From Clostridium sp. NkU-1 (GTDB taxonomy: Bacteria; Bacillota_A; Clostridia; Lachnospirales; Lachnospiraceae), in contig BBDR01000013.1 of the NCBI GenBank assembly GCA_001312405.1, forward strand, positions 62,001 through 126,000: 64,000 bases of DNA, given 5' to 3'. The notes beneath the pieces were generated by a model. That model was not told where the DNA came from, did not search any database, and saw only the letters and a list, made by a program, of their open reading frames with translations. Both the position numbers and the translations under genes were made by a program. Below, piece by piece: positions 21,624-30,422 of this stretch (position 1 is its first letter; each line of letters opens with the position of its first letter).

Positions 21624-21745
21624 TGACACATTTCTGCAATATGATATCTTCTTGTTGGGTGGTGCGGCAAAAAAACCAAATAAACAAAGGGAATAACATG
21701 GATATATGGAAAAGGTATAGAAAAGACGAAGTATATACCGGCTGC

Positions 21746-21806
21746 AAAAAAAGTGTTATTTTGCAATTTTTTGTGGATTGTCTGGAGGAAAGACATGTGC
21801 TATTCT
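21746..21806 (+). promoter_or_regulatory. Island promoter B with conserved upstream element (ABC importer operon)
   Basis: A7, then the 21-bp element GTGTTATTTT...GCAATTTTTTG (21753-21773), 4 bp, -35 TTGTCT (21778-21783), 17 bp, -10 TATTCT (21801-21806). Element and spacing equal those of promoters A and C. Confidence 0.75.
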
Positions 21807-21936
21807 CACATTAATGTACGGCCCATGTGCTCCGCCTTCCTTATACAGACAGGCGCCAGGCTGGGAGTAAATCATGGAGTACTAAATGGGGAGTGAGTAA
21901 AAAGGCAAATTTCAAATTATAATGGAGGACGATAAA

Positions 21937-23536
21937 ATGAGAAGATGGAAGAGATGGACAGCGTGCATGATGGCGGCAGCCATGACAGGAAGTATGCTGA
22001 CTGGATGTGGTTCCGGCCAGACAACTGCATCCGATAAAGGAAGTACAGCCGGGGCGGCAAGTGAGGAGCCGGTTCAAATGTCGTGGCTGACTGGTCAGAC
22101 CTCCGCAGAGGTGGATGATGACGCGGAAGTAGTTAAGATGATAGAGGAACGCTTCAATATTGATTTAAAAGGTTTTTATGTAGATTCCAATAATTATCAG
22201 CAAAATTTAAATGTAAAGTTTGCCGGTGGCGAGATGCCGGATGTTATGGTTATCGGAAGCCCGGCTGATCTGGCTACCTATGTAGAGGGTGGCATTATTG
22301 CAGAACTTCCTATTGAAACTATCAGGGAGAAAGCGCCGAACTTCGCAAAATGTGCGGATGAAAACGATGATGGCTCATTGTGGAGTACGATGATCTATAA
22401 AGGAAAGAACTATGGGGTTTCCAATCCCATGAGCGTAGTGCCTATGGCCATGTTCTGGAACCAGACTTGGCTGGATAATCTGGGATTGGAAGTACCGGAA
22501 ACACTGGAAGAATATGAAGAGGTGCTGACCGCATTTGTGGAGCAGGACCCTGACCGCAATGGTAAAAAAAGATACAGCAGGTATGGCGGAACGTGCCATC
22601 GGAGCCGTATTCGGTGCATTTGGCCTTCGCTGCGTGACCGGCGGTAATCCAGGCTTCCTGGTAGAGGAAATGCAGCTTGGTGATGATAACGTTCCTTTCT
22701 TCCCATATATCCGTCCCGAAGCAAAACAGGCGCTGGAAGTATTAAACAGATGGTATGAAAAGGGAATCATCGACAAGGAGTTCATCACAGGCGAAAATCA
22801 TGGCGGTTACGCATGGCTGTCTCATTCCTTTATGAACGGACAGATTGGTCTGACAAGCGCTATGCCATATCACTATTTTTACTACAGCACAGATTCTGAT
22901 GATGTAAACAACCAGGCTATCTGCTTAAAAGAGATGAAGGCACTGAATCCGGAAGCGAAAATTGTAGCAGGACCTGCACCGGTAGGTCCAGATGGAAAAT
23001 CCGGTACAGAGGCATGGTCAAAAGTAGGCCGCTTAACCTGCCTGACCACACAGGGCGCTTCTGATCCTAGAAAAGTAGATGCATTCCTGGCAATTCTGGA
23101 TGCTTACTATTCAGATGTAGAATTTATGGAACTGTCAAACTATGGTCTGGAAGGCAAGCATTTCGAGATGGCCGGAGAAACGAGAAAGCGTATTGGAGAC
23201 GGAGTTGAGCTTCGTAAACAGGGCATTATGCAGGTAGACTTTGGTGACACGATTCTTTATGCGGAGAGTTTAAATGCATCAAAAGTGAAGCTTGGTAATG
23301 ATATTACAGGAAACGGCTACTATCGCTTTAACGCTCCCGCTACAGAAGAATTTGCCAATGTAAGCGCAACCCTGGATACATTGACTGAACAGGCTTATTT
23401 TGACATGATCACAGGTGCAAAACCTCTTGACTATTTTGATACCTTCGTAGCAGAATTTAAGGCAGCCGGCGGAGACACGGCTGAGAAGGCTGTTCAGGAA
23501 GCTTATGCGGAGCAGCAGAAAGCGCTGCAGAAATAA
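21937..23536 (+). CDS. Extracellular solute-binding lipoprotein of an oligosaccharide ABC importer (frameshifted)
   Basis: About 532 residues. ATG 21937 is preferred over ATG 21922 because GGAGG sits 8 bp before it. Lipoprotein signal peptide with lipobox LTGC (residues ~23-26). One surplus A in A7 22564-22570 breaks the frame; after repair the text reads DPDRNGKKDTAGMAERAIGA. The protein has the length and style (NQTWLDNLGLEVPETLEEYE) of LplA/YtcQ-like family 1 binding proteins that capture polysaccharide fragments. It leads an operon with two permeases and the AraC regulator, so it is the likely receptor for lyase products. Confidence 0.9.
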
Positions 23537-23561
23537 TGGCTGAACAATTCGGGAGGTAAAG

Positions 23562-24500
23562 ATGACAGTAGCAAAAATAAAAGCAGCCCCCAAAAAGACA
23601 GGTTTTTGGGGTAATTTATCACAGTATAAAGAGTATTATATTATGCTGATTCCGGGAATTTTGTTCTTCCTTGTATTCTGCTATGGACCTATGTATGGAC
23701 TCATCATTGCATTTCAGGATTACTATCCTTTGAAGGGAATTGAAGGAAGTACTTTTGTAGGTCTGAAGCATTTTAAGAGTTTGTTTTCCAATCCATTCTT
23801 TTTATCAGTATTGAAAAACACATTAATTATCAGTTTATATAAATTACTGATATGCTTCCCGGCGCCGATTTTTCTGTGCCTGGTATTGAACGAGATTAAA
23901 CATGTTAAATTTAAAAAGGTGGCCCAGTCCATCTCTTATCTGCCGCACTTTGTTTCCTGGGTTGTAGTCTCCGGTATCATCATCGAGTTTTTATCCCCAT
24001 CCAGGGGGCCGGTTAATATTCTGCTGCAGAACCTGGGATTTGACCCCGTATTCTTTGTGGGGGAGGCCAGGTATTTCCGCGGAGTTTTAGTGCTTTCCGA
24101 CATGTGGAAGTCCATTGGCTGGGGCTCTATCGTGTACCTGGCTGCGGTTACCTCTGTCGATCCGGCCCTCTATGAGGCGGCAGAGATGGACGGGGCGGGC
24201 AGAATACAGAGAATTCTGCATATTACGCTCCCGGCCCTGGCGCCTATTGTTACGGTTATGCTGATTATGGAGTCCGGCAAAATTCTGAACGACAGCTTTG
24301 AGCAGGTATATAACTTCCTGTCTCCGACAACTTATGGAGTAGGTGATGTAATCTCCACCTTCGTATATCGGATGGGTATTCAGAACATGCAGTACAGTTT
24401 CACCACAGCAGTTGATTTATTTAAAAATATCATTTCTTTCATGCTTGTCATGCTGACGAACTACATAGCGCGAAGGACAAATGATTACGCATTATGGTAA
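23562..24500 (+). CDS. Sugar ABC transporter permease, LplB/YteP-like
   Basis: 312 residues, intact. Six hydrophobic segments, starting YYIMLIPGILFFLVFCYGPM. The EAA loop that docks the ATPase reads YEAAEMDGAGRIQRILHITL. Members of this group import uronate-containing oligosaccharides using a shared ATPase (MsmX type) encoded elsewhere; no ATPase gene is present in this operon. Follows the binding protein by 25 bp with gggaggtaaag as ribosome binding site. Confidence 0.92.
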   Translation: MTVAKIKAAPKKTGFWGNLSQYKEYYIMLIPGILFFLVFCYGPMYGLIIAFQDYYPLKGIEGSTFVGLKHFKSLFSNPFFLSVLKNTLIISLYKLLICFPAPIFLCLVLNEIKHVKFKKVAQSISYLPHFVSWVVVSGIIIEFLSPSRGPVNILLQNLGFDPVFFVGEARYFRGVLVLSDMWKSIGWGSIVYLAAVTSVDPALYEAAEMDGAGRIQRILHITLPALAPIVTVMLIMESGKILNDSFEQVYNFLSPTTYGVGDVISTFVYRMGIQNMQYSFTTAVDLFKNIISFMLVMLTNYIARRTNDYALW

Positions 24501-24513
24501 AGGGGGAGTGGTC

Positions 24514-25399
24514 ATGAACATCATACGAAGAAAAAGAAAAAAATCAGCGGAAGACTGGCTTGTAGACGGAGTCGCATACGGATTTGCGCTGATACTGATG
24601 GTATCGATCCTGCTTCCCTTTATGCAGGTAGTCACCATATCCATGAGCCCGGCATCGGTTGTAAATGAAACGGGATTTCATCTGTTTCCGACCAAGTTTA
24701 ATTTTTCGGGATATGAGCAGATTTCTACAGATCCCAATTTCTGGCACAGCTATCTGATTACCATTTTAAGAACGGTGGCAGGTACGGCAGCGGGAGTGCT
24801 GGTGACGGTACTGACAGCCTATCCGCTGGCAAAATCCAATCTTCCTTACCGCAAGTTCCTGATGATGTTCATAGTGTTTACTATGTATTTCTCTGGAGGT
24901 ATGATACCCAAATACCTGTTGATCAAGGAATTGCATTTAGCGAATAACTTCCTGGTTTATATTCTGCCCTGCCTGATTACGGGATTTGCCCTGATTATCA
25001 CAAGAAACTTCTTTATGGGGATTCCGGCTGCGCTGGAAGAGTCAGCGAAGCTTGACGGCGCTACAAACTTACAGGTACTGTTTCAGGTGTATTTACCACT
25101 GTCCATGCCGGTCATGGCAACGATTTCCCTTTGGTACTGCGTGCAGCACTGGAACTCATGGATGGATAATATGCTGTATGTGTCGAAAAAAAAGTCTGTA
25201 TGTCCTGCAATATGTCCTGCAGACAATCTTGACTAATGGGCAGACCGCGGATATGGAAGCGGCTGCAGATGTTCTGGTTCATACAGAAACGATGAAGATG
25301 GCGGCGTTGGTACTATCGCTGATACCGATCGTATGTACTTATCCGTTTCTCCAGAAATACTTTGTTAAAGGCATGATTGTTGGTTCTGTAAAAGGATAG
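24514..25399 (+). CDS. Sugar ABC transporter permease, YtcP/YesQ-like (frameshifted)
   Basis: About 295 residues. ATG 24514 follows aaagggggag; the upstream in-frame ATG at 24481 overlaps the previous gene and has no site. EAA loop: LEESAKLDGATNLQVLFQVY. One surplus A in the A8 run 25186-25193 breaks the frame near the last third; the second frame continues SLYVLQYVLQTILTNGQ and ends with the usual YFVKGMIVGSVKG. Partner of the permease at 23562. Confidence 0.9.
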
Positions 25400-25460
25400 A
25401 CAAATATGATATACTAATTAAAAAAAGAGACCGCCAGGTGTCTGTATCAGGAGGTGGGGT

Positions 25461-27722
25461 ATGAAGCACAAAACAACTGTCAGAGGGAAATATCTGCAAT
25501 CGTCAGTATTTGTGGTGATTTTATGGCTCAACCTGTTCAGCATCGCAGCGGTCTCTCTGTTTAATTATTTTGTATTTCACCGGATGAGCAACGAAGCATA
25601 TTTAAAAAGTTTTATTGAGTACAACAGCCAGGTGACGGATCTGGCTTTCACCAATATTGATAAGCAAATTATGATGTCCGCCTACCAGACCCCCCAGTTC
25701 TACTTTTCTCCCGTGGTGGAGAATGATGACCTTTTGTATCCCCAGGAACAGGATATTTCCGGTTCGCCGGAGAGGGTTCTGGCGCTGGTGGCCGAAATGC
25801 GTAGGCTGCAGAAGGTTTATCCCTATGTGAAAAGCATGGATATTTACTATGAAGGTACGGGGACTGTGGTGACCGGCTTTGATAAGGTTCATTTCCCGGA
25901 AACTCAGGAGAGGTTTACTCAGTATCTTCCCTGCTTGAGCCGTGGAAAGAGGGCGGGGAGGAGAATGGTTTTATGCACCGATCTATAAACGTGTATTCGG
26001 TAGAAGAGCCGGTAATCACGTATGTGGTGAAGCTGACCCAGCACAAGTGGAAGGGAAGCTCCATCTATCTGGGAATCCATATCGCGAAGTCTGCGTTTGG
26101 AAAGTATATCAGTGAGCAGGAGGGATCTCTGGCCATTTTAGGGAAAGAGGGGCAGGTCATCTACGATACTCCTTTATATGATGCGGAACGAATGTCAGCG
26201 GGTGCCGTTATGGCAGAAGCCCGCAGAAATGGAATCGTATTTGAAAAAGGCGGACAGCCGGTATCGCTGAATGTGAGCGGAGACAGGCAGACCGTGTTTT
26301 ATACGGTGTCCCCGGACACAGGGCTGTTATATCTTTACCGGGTTGCCGACAGTAACTTCTATCAGGAATATAACGTGACAAAGCGTATGTTTATCATTGG
26401 TTATCTGGTGTCAATCGCCTTTAACCTGCTGGTACTTGCCATGATTACCTACTATAATAACACGGCCTATCGAAAACGGATTCAGCAGGTATCCAGGGGG
26501 GCGGGGATTGATATCTCACAGGACACCAGAAGCTTTGAGGGAACACTTCAGGTGCTGACCAGTGAAATCAGTTCCCTGCATCAGTCTATCGACTCTTCCA
26601 AAGCGCTGCTGTTTCAAAGCGCGGTCCGGTCAGTCATTCTCAATAAAAATCCGGAGATGGGGTATGATAAACTGGAACCCTATCTTACGGGAGACTGTGT
26701 ATGTACCTTCTTCCTCTATCTCTCGGAAAAAGATGGCAGAAAGCTGTCGGTGGAAAGCCTGCAGGAAGAGTATGCGATTGGAAGCAGACCTTATGAAGTG
26801 CTGTTTACAACCATGGAGAACGATGGGCTTGTAGCTGTTATTGTTGCACCTGAGCAGAATATGACGGCAGCCAGAAAAAGCTTCATGAAAGAGATGGGAG
26901 TCCGGTGGAATATGTGCCGCATGGTTTCCGGCAGGAATTGCTCCATGAAAAAAGAGGGAGTGAAGGAAAGCTACAGAACTGCGGCTGAAGCTGCAAAATA
27001 CCGTTATATTTATGTGGAAGAGGCCTGGCTGTCTTACGAGATGCTGCAGCTGGAAAAACGGAAACACTCTGGAAGCCATTTAAAGCTGTTTGAAATCATG
27101 GAGCGTGATATTGCAAATGAGAATTTTCTGGATTTTAAAACCCGCATGGAAGCTGATCGTGTCCTTTAAGAGCAGAAATTATGACATCACTTACTGCAAT
27201 TCCACGCTTCGGGATTTAGTTACTATGTTCTATCACATGATGCAGCAGTATCAGCTGGATATGTGGGTAGTGTTCGGTTATGACATCAGGGAATATTATA
27301 TGCAGATTCCGGATATTGACGCCTTCCATCAGTGGGGAAATTACCTGGGTGAAAGCATTATCAGAAATATCAGGCATCAGAAGGAATCTGTTGATGTGGA
27401 TTTAAAGGATAAAATCCTCCGGATCATTGATGAAAACCTGGAGACTTGTATTTCTCTGGATTATCTGGCCGATGAACTGCACATGCGTCTCGACGCGGTC
27501 AGCCGTATGTTTAAGCAGATGATGGGCAAAGGATACGCGGAATATATCAAAGAACAGAAATTAAACCGCGCTATCCGGTTGCTGGATGAAGGATACAGTG
27601 TCAAAGAAATAGCGGAGCAGTTGGGATACAGCTCTTCCCAGTATTTTATTAAAGTATTTAAAGAGGCGTACGGGATAACGCCACTTCAGTTTAAGAAAAA
27701 CAGACAGAATAAAGACCGGTGA
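25461..27722 (+). CDS. Membrane-bound AraC-family regulator of the island (frameshifted)
   Basis: About 754 residues in three frames (missing bases near 25921 and 27155). Order: N-terminal helix VFVVILWLNLFSIAAVSLFN, a ~270-residue extracytoplasmic sensor, a second helix (FIIGYLVSIAFNLLVLAMIT), a linker/GGDEF-less cytoplasmic part, and a C-terminal AraC domain with LADELHMRLDAVSRMFKQMM and VKEIAEQLGYSSSQYFIKVF. Such one-component sensors sit beside LplABC-type importers and activate them on sensing extracellular carbohydrate. It is the last gene of the importer operon, preceded by AGGAGGTGGGGT. It is the best candidate to bind the shared 21-bp promoter element. Confidence 0.88.
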
Positions 27723-27763
27723 AACCCTGGATATCTCTGTATGAAGATTTTGAATTAAAAAAT

Positions 27764-27808
27764 AAAGAGGCTGCTTTTTCGATAGATTGTCGCAAACGCA
27801 GCCTCTTT
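27764..27808 (-). terminator. Terminator of lyase copy 2 (minus strand)
   Basis: Perfect 11-bp stem AAAGAGGCTGC/GCAGCCTCTTT (27764-27774, 27798-27808). On the minus strand it is followed by ATTTTTT, so it serves the minus-strand lyase; no T run follows on the plus strand. Confidence 0.8.
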
Positions 27809-27830
27809 GCTGTCGGCATCTCTGTCTGGA

Positions 27831-29851
27831 TCATTTAATAGAAAGCTGGTTATTTAAAAAGGTAAGTTCATAATTCTGGTGGGAGACTGCAAAGGTTACT
27901 TTGACTGCTCCATTGACATTTAATTCCTTTTTTATCTCCGTAACCTTCAGGGGGTCCTCGCCGGTGCGGGCCGGTATGGCAACACATACAAATGCACACT
28001 GCGCGTCGTTTAAATGCTCTGCCTCAAAATGGGCGATAACGGTATCATGCCAGACATCATTTTTGGTGGAAATCTTGGCGGGAACCAGGGCCGGTTTTAG
28101 GCTTGCGTCAGAATAGACAGCAACGCTGGCTTCTCCGGTTAAGGAGTGGGCATAAGAAGCTTCCGTATTGACCAGAGCAACGGGTGAGTCCATATGGAAA
28201 TTAATCTGAACGCTGGTGTCAGGGAGTACATGATCCAGAATATCGAGAACCAGAAGGAACTTCTGATCAACGATGGCGACTGCGCGTTTATGCAGTGTTG
28301 GCCGGTAATTACTGTGTTCAGCCACGGAGTAGATCAGCCGGTCGGTCTGTTTTACTGCCAGAATGTCTCCGGGCTGCTGCTCTCCATATTGCCAGGAAGA
28401 GATGTATTCCCAGGGATTTTTATTGTTTAAGGTAAGGCAGTTGTGCCAATGAGCCGATTTTAATTTCTTTCTGTTCTCGTCATCCTTGTAATAATAGATG
28501 GCGGGATCACCCAGAAGGCAGCGGCCGTAAGCGGTAAATTCAAAGCCTGCGGGATCTATATGGGCATGATTATTCTGGATAGGAGTACGGCAGGCAAACA
28601 TGACATATAGTGCGTCATTGGACCAGTCGGTTCGTAAAAACACCTGTTTCAGCTGCTTCTGCCAGGAGATGACGGGCAGATCCGGCATTGTCTTTTTAGT
28701 GGTGATGCGCTCAATCTGCTTATGCAAGTCATATAAGTCCGGAACTTCCCAGATATAGGGAGCCATACCCGCCAGAAGTTCATCCATGGTGTAATAATAA
28801 TGGGCGTTTTCCATGTAGGAAGGGTCACCGAAGGCCATATAGTGGCAGAAAGCGCCGGTAGACAGTGTGCTGCTGTAGGTGTGGCTGTCGCCCCAGGAAG
28901 AATTGCCGCCGCAGGGACGGGTGGCGTGGGCAGAATATTCTACCATCTTTCCAAGTCTTGTCTTATAGGCGTCAGAGACGGTAAACCCGTACTTTCCCGA
29001 AAGTAGAAGGGGGAGGCAGAACCAGTAAGCAGAGCTGTTGTGGTAGGAGGCGCAGCCTTCAATCTGCCCGCCGCCCTCGGTTATCTGAGCATTGATACTC
29101 CGGTCCATCTCATGAAGTGCGTGCTTCTGCCAAAGTTCAGAATCCTTAAACTCAGGGAACATGGAGCTAAATATAAAAGCCCGTTGTTTTCCATCAGATA
29201 GTGGTTATGGTCCGCGTTGGGCCACAGCTTCGGCGCCACCAGATAGAGAATCTGAGCGTGTTCATAAGCGCTTGTTAAGTAAGCTTCCAAAAATTTCTCA
29301 TTGATAAAGCCGCCGCTTATTAAATGATGGATGACCCACGGCCAGGTTCGATACATGCGGATTCCCACTTCAAGAGAGCGCCAGATTCCCTGGTTGCATG
29401 CACAGCCGTCAAAATCTTCGACTGCCAGTTCGCCGTTGGCGCGGTAGAGCAGCTGGGAAGGCAGTCGTCGATCCAGTGGTAGAATTCCCTGATGATTTTT
29501 TTCTGCATAGCGCCGGTCGCCGGTGTAGGAATATGCTTCCGCCAGGAAACGCCAGTGGTCCATGCGGTTTAGCTGATAGGTGTATTCATCATAATCAAAG
29601 ATGTTCTCATGCCATTTTACCGGATCTCCGATAAAATGAAGAGAAGAGCAGCCGGGAAGAATCATGCGGCCCTCCAGGCTGTTATCAGCCTGTTTGATCC
29701 TCGTCTCGCAGACTTGTGGGAAGAGCTTACGGATAATAGCTCCTCTTTCGGCAAATGTCATGCCATTTAAAAATTTTTCTTCGCGTTTCTTCAAATTCCT
29801 CAGAACATCACTTACGGACATGCCGTCCTTTAGTACCTCTGTAATATGCAT
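27831..29851 (-). CDS. Heparinase II/III-type polysaccharide lyase, cytoplasmic (copy 2, frameshifted)
   Basis: About 673 residues, a close paralogue of 11861-13889: shared blocks include WPNADHNHYLMENNGLLYL, GGGQIEGCASYHN and FACRTPIQNNHAHIDPAGF, and both start with HITEVLKDGxSVxDVLxNLK. Frame changes: surplus base in 29496-29502 and a missing base near 29460 compensate each other, so ~15 residues are read wrongly in the long frame (corrected: KIIREFYHWIDDCPSQLL, matching the paralogue); a further missing base near 29167. No signal peptide. Own promoter with a palindrome; SD and ATG are separated by a hairpin as in copy 1. Likely an intracellular glycosaminoglycan oligosaccharide lyase. Confidence 0.87.
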
Positions 29852-29890
29852 CCCTGTTTTTGCCGGTCTCTTTTTGAGGCCGGTCTCCTT
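29852..29890 (-). promoter_or_regulatory. Leader with hairpin between Shine-Dalgarno and start codon (lyase copy 2)
   Basis: On the minus strand AAGGAG (29885-29890) lies exactly 33 nt before ATG 29851. Between them CCGGCCTC, five A, GAGACCGG (29863-29883) form a stem with a single C-A mismatch, followed by AAAAACAGGG and ATG. Layout and length equal those of copy 1 (13890-13928). Confidence 0.6.
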
Positions 29891-29912
29891 CCTGTCTGAT
29901 CTTTTTGTGAAG

Positions 29913-29933
29913 CTGAATTTGATTCAAATTCAG
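29913..29933. promoter_or_regulatory. 21-bp perfect palindrome overlapping a minus-strand promoter (operator candidate)
   Basis: CTGAATTTGA, one T, TCAAATTCAG: a perfect 10-1-10 palindrome. Its edge overlaps the minus-strand -10 element TATACT (29932-29937) of lyase copy 2 and covers the expected transcription start. Confidence 0.65.
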
Positions 29934-29961
29934 TATAGCAAAAGGAGTTTTACGGTGACAA
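29932..29961 (-). promoter_or_regulatory. Predicted minus-strand promoter of lyase copy 2
   Basis: TTGTCA (29956-29961), 18 bp, TATACT (29932-29937) on the minus strand. Confidence 0.55.
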
Positions 29962-29999
29962 TAACAGGTTTTTGTAAAAGTATACCATGCCCACATTTT

Positions 30000-30251
30000 T
30001 AGATGTTTTATGTGTCTACTTGACAGGAGGCAGTTCATTTTTGAGCGCAGTTTATTTATGTTATATTCCATACTCAGCAGAAGAAGTTCAATTTTTACAT
30101 TGGTTTTTCCACATGTCAGAAATCTCTTGAATCCATAATCGTATTTCAATACTCCAAAGGCTCCTTCTGCCTGAATCAAGCGATTCATTTGATACCGGAT
30201 TCCTTCCTTGCTCATAGTACGGTACTTTCGAGGCTTTTTACGCCAAATTAC
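30000..30251 (-). pseudogene. IS1182/DDE transposase C-terminal remnant
   Basis: The minus strand reads YQMNRLIQAEGAFGVLKYDY, GFKRFLTCGKTNVKIELLLL and YNINKLRSKM, the conserved C-terminal end of IS1182-type transposases (NRSIQaEGaFGvlKqD ... NiNKLh.K). The catalytic N-terminal part is missing. It sits between lyase copy 2 and promoter C, a probable recombination scar. Confidence 0.75.
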
Positions 30252-30311
30252 AAAAAAGTGTTATTTCACATTTTTTTGGTTATTGTGCCTGTATATCTTC
30301 CATGATAAGTT
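30252..30311 (+). promoter_or_regulatory. Island promoter C with conserved upstream element (secreted lyase operon)
   Basis: A6, then the 21-bp element GTGTTATTTC...ACATTTTTTTG (30258-30278), 4 bp, -35 TTGTGC (30283-30288), 17 bp, -10 TAAGTT (30306-30311). Same architecture as promoters A and B. Confidence 0.75.
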
Positions 30312-30422
30312 TGATTTACCAGATGCCGATACGATCTGTCAATAAAACACCATGGATAGTTGAGAGAAAGAACCGGCACAAATAAGGAAAATTTAGAAAA
30401 AGGATGGGAAAGGGGTTCGCAA

